This document shows, piece after piece, positions 34,290 to 45,689 of a stretch of DNA of 64,000 nt. Position numbers and translations under genes: made by a program. The notes beneath the pieces are model-generated. The model was not told the DNA's origin. It saw only the letters and a program-made list of their open reading frames with translations, and searched no databases. Origin of the DNA: Liopterus haemorrhoidalis (lineage: Eukaryota; Arthropoda; Insecta; Coleoptera; Dytiscidae). The DNA lies in assembly GCA_963971575.1 (NCBI GenBank), contig OZ020616.1:54543201-54607200 (forward strand). Direction: 5' to 3'. Within the stretch, counting starts at the first letter, position 1, and each line of letters begins with the position of its first letter.

Positions 34290-35790
34290 GGTGTTTCGGG
34301 CTTAAAACTGTTTATTAAAAGACAATAATAAAGGAGATATTTTACTCGAACACAACAGGATAATATATATTTAAAAAAATATATATAAAGAAAACAAAAC
34401 TTTTTTGTTCATTGTATTTTTTTCAATTAACCGAAAATTTGAAGAGTTACACAACTAAAAACGGTTAAAGATGGCGACCTGCGATTGAAATTTTTGGATT
34501 CTCTGTAGTTTATCTAGTCTGGAACTATATTGGGGCTTTAATCGTTTGATACGTTTTGAGATTATGACAATTTTTTAATGGCATAATTTACAATATATAT
34601 AAAAATTGTGAATTAAAAAAAAAATCACAACTCAAAAACGGTTAGAGAAAATTACCTAAGTTTAGAATTTTTGGATTCCTCGTAGTTCATTTAGTCTAGA
34701 AGAAACTTGAGGCCTTATTCATTTTGCGTATTTTATAATTATGACAAATTTGAATATGGCGTGATTTATAGAAATTTATATCTTCGCATGGACGTATCTC
34801 AAAAACAAAATGCAATAAAGACCTGCGGTTGAAATTTTTGAAATCTTGAGGCCCTAATTGACTTGTAAACAAATTTTGAAACAAAAAAATTTTTTCAAAA
34901 ATTTTATTTATTTTTTAAATTTTTTGAAAATTTTGATAAATCCTAACTAAAAAATGGTTAGGGATCTAAATTTGCGGTTTGAATTTTCAAAATTCTACTA
35001 CATTGTTTAGTCTAGAAAAAAATTTGGGCTTTAATATACCTGTTATTAAGTTTTGTATGGGCAGCAATCCAAAACCCTTGAAAATGGCCAAAAATCGAAA
35101 AAATCGTAAGGGGCACCCCTTACGAAAATCTCAATTTTCAATTTTCAAGCAAAAAATTTTTGTCTTCGATTTTATTGAAAATTGGTACAAATATGTATTT
35201 TTTACCATAGATCAAGAAAATTTAGTCCATTTTTAAATTTGGGCAAAAGTTATGGAATTATAGGCAAAAAACTGAATCAAATCGGCTCTAATTCAAAAAC
35301 TAGAAAAGCATGAATTTTTTTAATATCTTTTTCATAATCTTCACCTCAAAATTAACTTAAAACTATATTTTGGCTAAAAACGGAGTCAAAAAAATTTTAA
35401 TCAAAATTTAAAAATTTTAGGGGATTTTTTTTTTTTATTTTGTTTGAAAATTAGTATACTTATATATTTTTATCCCTAGATCACAAATATATGGTCACTT
35501 TTGTGTTACGGTCTAAAATTTTGACATTTACGGCAAAAAAAGTAAAAAAGACGTTGTCCACAAAAAATTATTGAATATTTTTGGAAGCTGTGAGGAGAGC
35601 TACCTATAAATGAAGTAACTGACTTATTATTTACTTTACATTAAAAACATATGCAAAAGAGTAATTAATAATAAAGAATCGATTATATTGTGTTGATCTT
35701 GAAATTGAAACATCTCAATATTTAAGTTACAGCAAAATATACATTTCAAAAACCGTAAGAAGTACGGGTACTCCAGCTAGTTGAAAATGA
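34290..35790. repeat. Degenerate AT-rich interspersed repeat, copy 2
   Basis: At least three diverged units of about 190-200 bp, each with a cggttaaagat/aggtta block, acctgcg-ttgaaatttttg, and a ttagtctag block, then aaaatcgtaaggggcacccc. Shared with 1-860 and 52500-54720. Confidence 0.65.
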
Positions 35791-35909
35791 AAATCGCCTT
35801 TTTTATTAAACAACTAGGTTATTACCCGTCAACAATGACGGATTTATAATATAAAAATTTCAATTGTTTGTATGTGTATTTGGTTTTATTTTTTAACGTA
35901 TCCTAATTT

Positions 35910-36060
35910 CGTCGCCAGTCTGCGAATCATGGGACAGGATATAACCAGTTAGCTAATCACGGGAGAGGGCGTCACCTGTCAGCCAATCAAGAAACAGGGT
36001 GTCCCCAATTAGCCAATTACGACAACTTTAGAAAAATTGACGTCATAATGTTACCGACAC
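35910..36060. repeat. Short degenerate tandem repeat left of the 121-bp array
   Basis: About four units of roughly 35 bp containing cagttagccaatcacggga. The phrase and the following gacgtcataatgttac reappear to the right of the array at 37150-37206. Confidence 0.6.
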
Positions 36061-36203
36061 TACATACAGACACTTGCTGATTATAGAGTAAGCTTATTTA
36101 TTCATTAACTTTTTAAGATGAGAAAACAATTCATTTTTACATTACATTACATTTTTTACATTACATTTAAATTGTTAAAACTAAAAATAATTTGAGACGT
36201 TAA

Positions 36204-37117
36204 TTTATGCCTACGAAACCCTAGACATTTCTATATGTAATTATATTCATAGATACTTAGAGAATAAATCTGCAAAATATTGTTCATATCGGTTAAAGGA
36301 TATAGGCTTGTCTAGAGTTTCTCGTTTATGCATACGAAACCTTAAACAGTTATATATAAAATTTTATCCGCAGTTTCTTAGAGAATAAATCTGCAAAATA
36401 TTGTTCATATCGGTCAAAGGAAACAGGAGTATCTACAGTCTCTTGTTTATGCCTACAAAACCCTAGACATTTATTTATGTAATTATATTCGTAGATTCTT
36501 AGAGAATAATTGTGCAAAATATTGTTCATATCGATCAAAGGAAACAGGAGTATCTAGAGTCTCTTGTTTATGGCTACGAAACCCTAGGCATTTATGTATG
36601 TAATTATATTTGTAGATTCTTAGAGAATAAATCTGCAAAATATTGTTTATATTGGTCAAAGGAAACAGGAGTATCTAAAGTCTCTTGTTTATTCCTACGA
36701 AATTCTAGACATTTATGCATATAATTATATTCGTAGATTCTTATAAAATAAATATGAAAAATACTGTTCATATCGGTCAAAAGATATACGAGTACCCTAG
36801 GGTTTCTTCTTTATGCCCACGAAACCCTATACATTTCTATAGGTTATTTTATCCGCAGATTTTTAAGTAATAAACCTGCAAAATATTTTTCATATCGATC
36901 AAAGAATATAGGAGTGTCTAGAGTTTCTTATTTATATTTACGAAACCCTAGATATTTCTATATGTTATTTTATCCGCAGATTCTTATAGAATAAATCTGC
37001 AAAATATTGTTCATATCGGTCAAAGAATATAGGAGTCTCTTGTTTATGCATACGAAACCCTAGATATTTCTATATGTAATTATATTCGTAGATTCTTAAA
37101 GAATAAATCTACAAAAT
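36204..37117. repeat. Tandem array, about 7.7 units of 121 bp
   Basis: Units begin tttatgcctacgaaacccta, continue with gtaattatattcgtagattc, ctgcaaaatattgttcatat and cggtcaaaggaaacaggagt, and end with gtctcttg. Neighbouring units are about 80-90% alike by eye; unit 7 is about ten bases short and unit 8 is partial. The array is bounded by a direct repeat, suggesting that it lies inside a mobile element. The left flank (36090-36205) also occurs reversed at 43320-43420. Confidence 0.85.
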
Positions 37118-37249
37118 ACCTGTCAATCAAGTCAAACTGGAAACACCCTGTTTCCCAGTTAGCCAATCACGAGAATCTTAGGAAAAATGACGTCACAGTG
37201 TTACATAGATCACTAACACACGATAGCTAATTATATATGTACGATTTCA

Positions 37250-38025
37250 AAACACTAATACAAACTAACTGTGACAAATACTAATGATACTGACAAAAAT
37301 GAAACATGTGTTATTTTGTAGACATGACATAACTTGTAAATGTCTTATCAAAAAAGTAATCCTTGTTAATTAATAATCCATCAGCGCAGGTTCAGACACA
37401 TATGTAACGATTATTCAACATTTTTAAAGACGCAAAGTCGCATTTTAATTTTATCTTTTAACTGAACTAGATATAATTAAATTTATAGTGTTCGAACCAA
37501 AATTTATAAAGTAATTACAAGTACCTACAGGTATGTATGTATTCTGAATTACATATAGAATTTCAGGGGTTAATAACGAAGATCGTGCTAGACATTTTAC
37601 GGTTACGTGTATAACTGAGCGATTGGAGTTTTACTCACACCATCTTTCGGCAATTTACTTTCAAGACTCGAGAATATAAATCAAGTTAAGTTGATTATTA
37701 GAGAAGGCATCCTACAAGAACCTACCGTAAAGACGTAATGTAAAACCCTAAATTAGGTTTTCCTAAGACGTAAGAGTATTTTCTTTGACCTATTTTACCG
37801 TAAGAATATACATCGAAGAAAATTTAAGTATGCATATTGATAAGTACTAAAGACATAACATTATACAAATAAATAATAAAAAAACCAGGTGTGGCTTCCA
37901 CAGAAATGATTGTCACAGCATAATCAAATAAGATATCTTTTAAATTTAATTTTGAAATTAAATCAAGAATTCCAGGTGGTAGCCGAAGTCTGTCGCAGAT
38001 ACGGTACATGATTGGATTGGAACAT
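37250..38025. other. No gene recognised
   Basis: No family match. Confidence 0.4.
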
Positions 38026-38031
38026 TAAAAA

Positions 38032-39064
38032 TTGATGTGAAGTGTAAATTTTCACACATTTCTGGGTTTTGCAGGTATTTAGTAACTGAATGATGATTAT
38101 TTGGGATGCCAAAACAAATTTTATGTCAAAATATTTTTTTATGAATTTTAATTCGAATGCCTATTACCATTATTTAAGTTTCTAAAGATGTGCAGTATTT
38201 TTTTTTTTTTATATAGCAAGGTACATTAAGACTTTGAAAATTGCGCCTATGGCTTCCATTTGTTGCTTAAATCATAAGCCCCGAACTCTTATTTCGTCAA
38301 ACATAGAATTAAATTATAATTTCAACACTTCCCACTGGTTATTAAATTTACGCTTTTAAAAATTAAATGCAACATTTACCAAAATATAACTAGAATTTTG
38401 ACAAAATAATTTAAACAAAATAAAAATACAGAAAAAATAAAATTAACAAGATTCGAACTCTAGTTTGCAAATTACAAGACGCAAGACAAAACCAACTACG
38501 CTACTAGAGCTACTGGTCTAGTGTGTTACATAGCGAATTAAATATTTAACATATTTTAGTTAAAAACACAAAAATGCGTTATTTTCCGAAAACATAATCT
38601 GATCAAAAATTCCTATTGTACTATTCCGGTTCACACCAATATACATTTCTTAGAATTTTTTCAGATTTTTAGTTTAAACCATATGGGCTACAGGGTGTGG
38701 GACAAAAAAATTTTAGCACAATTTTGGCAAAATTCGCTTCAAAATAATTTATTTTGCAAAAATAAAAATTTGATCTTTAATCGACGTACCAAGGGCTTTC
38801 ATTTGATACCCTACTCAGAATTTTAAAAAAATATATTTTTTTCGATGAGCACGTATTTGTTTATATTTTTAGGGGTATATGTTTTTTAGATGTTTTAGTA
38901 TTTTTCCTATGTGCGGGTCAAAGAGTTGTATAAGCGTGCCAAATTTCAACTCTCTAGGTTTAGCCGTTTGGCTACAATTTTTACCAAACAGACAGACAGG
39001 CAGACAGACAGACAGACGACAAAATGACGGTATAAGGGTTTTTTGGTCATACCTACAAAACCCT
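38032..39064 (-). mobile_element. TLC element copy E (1033 bp, complete)
   Basis: Ends as in copies A and B, flanked by A runs (AAAAAT on both sides could be a duplication). tRNA-like cassette about 38440-38525 on the minus strand: GTAGCGTAGTTGGTTT (A-box-like), GAGTTCGAATC (B-box-like). It shares the 3' half of its cassette with copies A and F. Confidence 0.82.
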
Positions 39065-39091
39065 AAAAATGGATACGAAAGTGAATAAAAA

Positions 39092-39230
39092 TTGATGTGA
39101 AGTGTGAATTTTTGCACGTATTAAGAACTGAAAATTGTTTAAATAATATTATTATTATTTTTTTTTTTTTCAACAAAATACATATTTGTTTATATTTTTC
39201 ACACGATATGTATTTCTGAACTCTCTATAT
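39092..39230 (-). mobile_element. TLC element end fragment
   Basis: ttgatgtgaagtgtgaattt, then after a large deletion atttgtttatatttttcac. It lies within 30 bp of copy E. Confidence 0.45.
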
Positions 39231-39339
39231 GCCATCTGTATATTATTGATAAAATATCAATGTATGTGTTTAGTCTCATTAATAATTATTTTAAACAATT
39301 TTGTTTCTTATTTATTAATATTTAATGACTATATTCCTT

Positions 39340-39870
39340 AATGAGCTTTATCATGGTTAGCCATCTTAATCTGTAGTGACTCGTGATTTTTGTGGCGTTT
39401 ATATTTTTTCTGGCGTTTTTATTTGATATTTTTAAGTGATAAAAGTGCAGAGAGAACTTGAAAAGGTGTGTGATAGTGTGGATTTTGGAGTTTGGATTCC
39501 ATGGAGACCAAAATTGGAGCGATTGAAAAGGTATTTGTAGAAATTTGACGTATTATAAAATTAACTATAATATGTCATTGTTATCTAGAATATGCTTCTG
39601 TGTGCAATATGGAAGCATTTATATATGTACATAAATATGTAGGTATATACTTGGTATAATTTTTATATGCATGTAAACCAGTGGTATCAAACTTTTTCCC
39701 ATAGCGGTGCCATATTTAATACTGGATATGTTTTACGGGACGGAAATTCTGTGCCAAATCTGTAAGCGATATAAACGAGTTGTTTTATGTGTGTTATGGA
39801 CAGTTTCTTATAGATTTTATCTGTAAGCTTACAGGTGTGCCTCAGAATTGCCGCATAAGTATAATACCAG
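39340..39870. other. Unassigned; possible small exon-like segment and hAT-like end
   Basis: 39501-39530 (ATG GAG ACC ... GAA AAG) is followed by gtattt, a weak donor-like site. 39677 cagtggtatcaaac resembles a hAT end. Neither is supported further. Confidence 0.25.
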
Positions 39871-39880
39871 CCACTACTGG

Positions 39881-40463
39881 CAGGGCCGCCCCTAGCATTT
39901 GCGGGGCCTGGGGCAAAACTGGATTTGCGGGGCCCCATCTATATATATTCCCGGGTTCGAATCCCGGCCAGGGTATGGATATTTGTATTTGTCCTTTTCA
40001 CCTCATCCTCATTTTAAATAATAAAAAATAAATAAAAATTAAAAAAAAGCATCATATAAATATATCATCGCTCCCAACCCGGATTAGGTCACCGTGAGAG
40101 TTGCAGACCTGAAACTTCACTCTTCGGAGTGCAAGGCTCGTGCCCAACATAAAAGTAGCAGTACGGTAGTGAAAACTACGGCTTGGTGAGACTACTGTGG
40201 GACTTTTATGGGCTGAAGATGATGATCTATATATATATATATATATTGAATAACGATATTTTCTTTAATAATATTAACTATTAATAAAGTACACATACTT
40301 ATATTCAATGAAAATATAATTATTTTCCAACTATTTATAAAACTTGGAATATTATTTTTAATGCACTTTATTATTTTATTACTTGACGATCGAAGTGTGG
40401 GGCCCATACAGGCGCGGGGCCTGGGGCAGGTGCCCCACTTGCCCCCATCTAGGGGCGGCCCTG
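39881..40463. mobile_element. hAT element remnant, 583 bp, with 8-bp duplication and a SINE inside
   Basis: Ends CAGGGCCGCCCCTAG and CTAGGGGCGGCCCTG, flanked by actactgg on both sides (39873-39880 and 40464-40471). Subterminal gcggggcctggggca occurs at both ends in opposite sense. No transposase. A SINE-like insertion with B-box GGGTTCGAATCCCGG lies at about 39945-40230, flanked by TATA runs. Confidence 0.85.
39945..40230 (+). repeat. SINE-like insertion inside the hAT element
   Basis: Opens within a T-arm/B-box (cgggttcgaatcccgg) without the 5' A-box, so it is 5' truncated. The body has gattaggtcaccgtgagag and ggtgagactactgtggg. TA-rich sequence on both sides. Confidence 0.5.
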
Positions 40464-40565
40464 ACTACTGGTATCGAAGGGCCATTACCGTCATGCATGG
40501 CTTTGGTCGAGAAGTTACAATGGGCACCAGCTCCATTCCAGTTGCCTTCCATGGGTTTAGGGTCA

Positions 40566-41307
40566 GGGTTTCGCAGGTATTTAGTAAGTGAATGATGATT
40601 ATTTGGGATGCCAAAACGAATTTTATATTAAATTATTTTTTGGTAATTTTAATTCAAAAGCATAATACCATTATTTAGGTTTCTAAATATGTGCAGTATT
40701 TTTTTTATATATCAAGGTTCATTAAGCTCATTGGCTTCCATTGGTTGTTTTAAGTCATAACTCCGCACCTCTGATTTCGTGTATTCAATTTCAACAATTT
40801 CCACTGGTTATTAAATTTACGCTTTTAAAAATGAAATACAACATTTGCCCAAATATAACTAGAATTTTGAAAATATAATTTAAACTAAATAAAAATGCAA
40901 AAAAAAAAACAGAAAAAATATATTTTCTCGAGACAGGATTGAACCTTAGTTTGCAAATTAGAACGCGAGCATGTTAACCATTACACTATCAAAGCATGCT
41001 TGTTTATTGTGTTACATAAGTTATTAAATATTTTACTTGGTCAAGCAAAAAACACAAAAAATGCGTTATTTTCCGAAAACATAATCTGATCAAAAATTCC
41101 TGTTGTATTATTCCGGTTCACACAAATGTACATTACTTATAATTTTTTCAGATTTTTAGTTTAAATCATCTGGGTTACAAGGTGTGGGACATTTTTTTTG
41201 CACAATTTTGTCAAAAATCACCTCAATATAATTTATTTTGCAAAATTAAATTTGTGATCGTTAATCCACGTGCTAAGGACTTTCATTTGATACCCTACTC
41301 CTGGATC
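40566..41307 (-). mobile_element. TLC element copy F (both ends truncated)
   Basis: Lacks the CATCAA end and the TCTG end. The tRNA-like cassette (about 40925-41010, minus) is the most tRNA-like of the set: TAGTGTAATGGTTAAC (A-box) and AGGTTCAATCCTG (B-box). Confidence 0.75.
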
Positions 41308-41318
41308 TATATATAATG

Positions 41319-41430
41319 TAATGATCAATTCTATAATTGATCATTACCCAGGGCCCGCAAAGAATGTATCACCACGGGGCACGCAAAGAAATTTTCTCCC
41401 CGGGGCCTCAGAAATTCTCTCTGCGGCCCT
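41319..41430. repeat. Small palindrome and hAT-like fragment
   Basis: gtaatgatcaatt and aattgatcattac form a 13-bp perfect hairpin. CAGGGCCCGCAAAG...GCGGCCCTG follows, similar in style to the hAT ends nearby but without a proven duplication. Confidence 0.4.
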
Positions 41431-41439
41431 GATCTGTAG

Positions 41440-42235
41440 ATTAGTTTTCATCAAAATAACTTCCATAGATATTTACATAAAAAAATATTTTTGTACATGT
41501 TTATTTAATTTTATAAATGTAAAATACAAAGGTGTGATATTTGAAATGGAATTAAAATGAAAGATGACTACCAAAAGTGAAGTACACTTGACTAATTTCT
41601 GTTTAAATTAAATTCCTTTGTACTTAACCAAACATTATCGAAACTTGTTCATGCCTTTGAGGTCTTCCTACCAAGTTCTCCTTTTCAAACAGGTTAAACT
41701 TGATCTAAAGTATGGTTTACAACCGCCTAAAGTTACAGGACTGTTTACATACACACCGTGAATAATCTAAATTAGTTATTAAGATATACAGGAAGATTCA
41801 GGATAACAGACGAATGCTAAATTTAAAAGTTTTAACTAGCAGTAAACAAGGATACTTAAACACAACGTAAATATGGGAAGCACGTTATTTCTTAGCCATT
41901 CAGTCTTCCTCAAGTACATGTATATCTGAATAATCGTATTAGTCCGAATATAACGCGACCCCAAATATAACGCGACACCGAATTTTTTCATGAAGATATT
42001 TAGAAAATAAATAATCCGAACGGGAAAAAAAGTAGCACAACGGTACACTTATAAGTATTGTAATGTCTGTACTACCAATGTTTACAAAGAAGTTCGTACT
42101 TAAATTATTTGTATAAGAAGCACATATTAATACAATGGTAGATTAAAACAAATAAATATATTTGAATATAAAATGATTCGCAGCAACCAGTCTTGAACCG
42201 ATTTCGAAATGGGCCTGATGAAAGCGAGCTAGGAC
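41440..42235. other. No gene recognised
   Basis: gaatataacgcgaccccaaatataacgcgacacc (near 41947) is a short pogo-like phrase, with no inverted partner found. Confidence 0.35.
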
Positions 42236-42420
42236 TATTTTTTTCGGCAGCGAAGCAGCTGGTATACTGCTAGTCTATAATATAATAAGCCAACGTGTGT
42301 CCCTGCGTGGATGCGTGCTATGACGTAAAAACAAATTTGAAGCGAGATTCCGAAAAGTAACGAAATATTCCGAAGCTTACCGAAGTGTATATTGACATAT
42401 AACGCGTGATAATAATTGTT
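42236..42420 (+). mobile_element. Helitron-like junction (putative)
   Basis: ggcagcgaagcagctggtat...ctgCTAG resembles a Helitron 3' end (GC-rich hairpin then CTRR). It is followed directly by tctataatataataagccaacg, which resembles a 5' start. Two adjacent Helitron ends are possible. Motif-level support only. Confidence 0.35.
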
Positions 42421-42769
42421 AATTGATATGTTTACACAAAAATAATATAAATTAAAATTATTAGTAGCAGAAAAATAATTATTTTAAAAAATATTTGGTT
42501 TTGATGAAACTATGTAAGAAAGATATGACTTTCTTTTCTTTATTATTATTTTTTCAATGCTTTATTATTTTTTTATTTCTACGATTAACGTTTTAAATTT
42601 TCAAAAATATAAAAACCATGCTTTGGTAAAAATGAATAATTTATACCAAAAATTACCGGCCGAATTTGGTCATTCATATCAGCACCCCTAGGTGACAACT
42701 TATTTGTAAACTTAAAATTGGTTCGAAATATTTAAAATATTTTGGAAAAAGTTACAAACTGGTACATTC

Positions 42770-43037
42770 AATAGTTTGCACCTTTGAGATTGTATGTCAT
42801 GTTGGTATTAAAACATGGTAAAAAAATTCACTTAAAATGTCATTCCATTTGACATATCTCATAAAGATAAATGATATCATTGTTATAATCTGCTATAGAT
42901 ATAACCAACAAATCTGCAGTAGGTTTTACAGCGTAAGGAATATTTTGAAATGACAAATTTACATTTAAAAGTCACTACTACACTATAAAAGTTACCAAAA
43001 TAACCAGATCTGGTTTGACCTTACAAATGTGAACGCA
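42770..43037. mobile_element. Diverged second copy of the GTTCAC MITE
   Basis: tcaatagtttgcacctttga through ttttacagcgtaaggaatat to cttacaaatgtgaac. It shows the state without the inner TA MITE. Confidence 0.65.
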
Positions 43038-43119
43038 ATACATTAAAGCTGGCAAACAATTAAATTTTACTGTGTAATAGTTTCTCATGATTTATTTCAA
43101 ACTGATTTGAGATATAGCG

Positions 43120-43275
43120 TAAGTACGTTTTTTTCCGTGTGTGTATTTTTCCGTGTGCGCTTTTTTCCGTGTGTGTATTTTTCCGTGTGCGCTTTTTTCC
43201 GTGTGTGTATTTTTTCATGTGCGTTTTTTTCCGTGTGCGCATTAATCCGTGTGCGTTTTATCCTTGTGCGTATTT
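43120..43275. repeat. Minisatellite of TTTTTCCGTGTGYGY units
   Basis: About ten units of 15-17 bp that alternate between gtgtgtat and gtgcgctt versions, so the higher-order period is about 32 bp. It opens frames on both strands that are artefacts. Confidence 0.85.
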
Positions 43276-43319
43276 TTATATTATATAAGAAATTGGAAAA
43301 TTAATTTTAATAAAATATT

Positions 43320-43425
43320 TTAAATTTAACGTCTCAAATCATTTTTAGTTTTAACATTATAAATGTTATGCACTGATTGAAAATGAATCGTTTTCCCATC
43401 TTAAAAAGTTAATGAAAACATACTT
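43320..43425. repeat. Reversed fragment of the segment left of the 121-bp array
   Basis: aacgtctcaaatcatttttagttttaac...cccatcttaaaaagttaatg is the inverse of 36105-36205. Confidence 0.65.
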
Positions 43426-43460
43426 CGGAATAATGCTCATTATTTGTTCTGTTTTTAATA

Positions 43461-43552
43461 ATGGACGAAAAGTTGATTCAATTTGAATTGGATGAAGTAA
43501 GGCGTATGGCTAGAGAAAGAAGTCTGAGGTGTCGAGCAAGTTCCACATTAAG
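43461..43552 (+). other. Possible small coding exon
   Basis: ATG opens 31 codons (MDEKLIQFELDEVRRMARER and SLRCRASSTLR), then aag|gtaatg, a possible donor, or TAA as stop. Charged, helix-like content unlike the AT-rich frames around it. It could be the first exon of an unknown gene or of a mobile element, since repeat copies lie just upstream. Confidence 0.25.
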
Positions 43553-43559
43553 GTAATGA

Positions 43560-44570
43560 TGTGTTTGCCAACACAGTTGGCAACGGGTGCACTTGTGATA
43601 ATAATAATTTTCTTTTTATAACGCAAGTCCATGTATTTTTATATAAAACATAGTATAGTTTAAAATTATTTCCCTGCGACAATTCAAGTTCTAGAAGTTA
43701 ACCAGATTTTCTGCATTAGAGAATAAACTGCGAGTAAGTTCTAGAAACTTTTGAATATGCCAGAACAACAAGACTAGTTAAGTTAACAAAGGTTTGCTTG
43801 TGGATGCTTTGCAATTCATAATATTGCGGATAAAGTGTGTGAAATTCTAGAAAAACTTTTGAAACAATAGCTGATGAAAAGATTTGTAACATATTTAGCT
43901 GTGTTATATGTATTGTTGTATAAATCGTTTGACGTTTCACATGTTAAGTGGAAAAACAAAAGCATCACTCGTTAGTTACATTTAAATTTGTGTGTGTTTA
44001 ATGTTTCGTCTGCGAAATGCACGATTAAATATCTCGAAATTGAATGCAATCATTTCCACATCGTGGTTAGAAATGTTGCCGTCAATTCAGGAGACCCATT
44101 TTCAAACATTACGACTTCAAAGCCTCTACCTAAAGTGTTACTAAACTACTCTACATAACATTCTCTTCTCAAAACGACGTATATTTCGTTTTAAATTAAA
44201 CAAATGAAACAATACAGAGTATTTCTAAGTTTCTCAGCGTCTTTATAATTAATACCTGCGTCTCTTAAAACAGTGTTACCGAGAGATACCGTGTCTTAGT
44301 TGATAGAATAAATAACTTCTTAATTCTCTAACAATAGTTTATGGGGAGTATTATTTTAAGTTTCTGAGTAAATTAGTTGCTATTTTAAAAGCAGCAAATG
44401 GGTGGTTTCGTTTAATTATGGAGTTAAATACACTCGCTTCAATGAACAACAAAAATTCCTGACAGCAAATTTAGAGAGAAGCACGAAAGAGCAGTAGCCA
44501 GGATTTACTTGCAAGCAACAAGGTACAGCTTAAGGCCATACCAGGACAAAAGTCCCTAAAATAAAAATAT
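43560..44570. other. No gene recognised
   Basis: No family match. Confidence 0.4.
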
Positions 44571-44578
44571 TTTATTTA

Positions 44579-44837
44579 GGCCCGGTCTTTCCACCTTCAG
44601 ATAAAGTTCCAGGTAACTATCTGACAGATAAGATTTTTTGTAACTTCAACTGCTGAATAAATGTCAATACCAGTCAGTGAATCCAATACGTCAGTCTCAT
44701 TATCTGTTAGATAACTATCCGATAGATACATTTGTATAGAAAGAAGGGATGACATTTACTCAGCAGATGAAGTTACAAATAACCTTATCTGTCAGATAGT
44801 TACCTGGAACTTTATCTGAAGGTGGAAATACCGGGCC
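44579..44837. mobile_element. PIF/Harbinger-type MITE, 259 bp
   Basis: GGCCCGGTCTTTCCACC at the left and GGTGGAAATACCGGGCC at the right; the inverted match runs for about 90 bp per arm. Flanked by TTA on both sides (44576-44578, 44838-44840), the Harbinger target. Confidence 0.85.
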
Positions 44838-44857
44838 TTATACATGTATAGATGTTA

Positions 44858-45004
44858 TATATATAAAGGGATAGCATCGAGAAAGATTTGGATAGTAAGG
44901 ATCTAGTATGGGATGAGTATTTGTCTAGAAGGGAATGGAGGAGACTCGTCAGTAACAGCAACCCTATATAAAAATGGGAAAATCTGAAGAAGAAGAAGAA
45001 GAAG
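44858..45004 (+). pseudogene. LINE 3' end with GAA tail
   Basis: Reads DSIEKDLDSKDLVWDEYLSR, REWRRLVSNSNPI and then a GAA run. The W-R-x-x-V end plus trinucleotide tail fits an RTE-type LINE. It abuts the Harbinger MITE. Confidence 0.5.
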
Positions 45005-45110
45005 AATATAGGTGTTGCAGAAGGAATATTCCAAAATTCAATGGTGTGTTCCTTCTTTAATATTTATATCTAAATAATATTATCATCCTCATTGTAGCTT
45101 TATACTTATA

Positions 45111-45686
45111 GGTAGCCGGAGCATAACGGGCTCCTGGAGTATAACAGGCTCCCCTCTTTAGACTGTTAATGCATGCCACCATGTTTGGGCGCATTCCAAT
45201 CACGTTCAATACTTCGCTAGTGTCTTCCGAGAGTGGTTATGTGATTGAGAGCTGGCGTTTACATTTTGTAATATGGTGAAACGTGTTTTTTGCTGTGTTG
45301 ATATATTTTTCACACATATCCAGACGTTGATTGCTCCAGTGCAGAGCATGTGGCAAGTGGGCACATTGTTCTTGCGCTATAGAAGATGATAACAATGAGG
45401 AATGCACTCACGTGTGTTCATTCTGCGCCAGATTTTAGCTGATTGCCCATTATACCCCGCCCGTGCTCATGCTGCCCCGTCACCGGGACAAAATAAGCAC
45501 AATGAAGCTTTTTTTATATCGACATAACTTTATTTTTATATTTTTCTAAGTTTTTTTACTGTCTGTAATAATTAAACAATAAATCATCTTACGAATAAAA
45601 GTATTTCGAAATTTTTTACGATATTCTTTAAGATTTTGTTAAAGATAATCCTTGGGGTGACCGTTATGCCCCGGATTCTCCTACTG
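45111..45686 (+). mobile_element. pogo-like transposon remnant with a Cys/His-rich C-terminal finger
   Basis: Left end gccggagcataacggg and right end ccgttatgccccgg are inverted. 45337-45438 encodes QCRACGKWAHCSCAI, then ECTHVCSFCARF and stop: C-x-x-C, W-x-H-x-x-C, H-x-C-x-x-C. This fits the zinc-finger tail found behind some insect pogo/Tigger-type DDE transposases. The DDE domain is lost. Termini are approximate and the TA duplication is not clear. Confidence 0.6.
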
Positions 45687-45689
45687 AGG

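Noticed and set aside
36204..37117. CRISPR-like array of repeats
   Set aside because: Units are contiguous 121-bp tandem copies without unique spacers, and the setting is a eukaryotic intron.
39501..39540. Small exon MetGluThrLys... with donor-like gtattt
   Set aside because: Only ten codons, weak donor, no conservation evidence; mentioned in the region entry only.
43060..43242. K/R/T/H-rich frame on the minus strand
   Set aside because: Translation of a 15-17-bp minisatellite, so the apparent basic protein is a repeat artefact.
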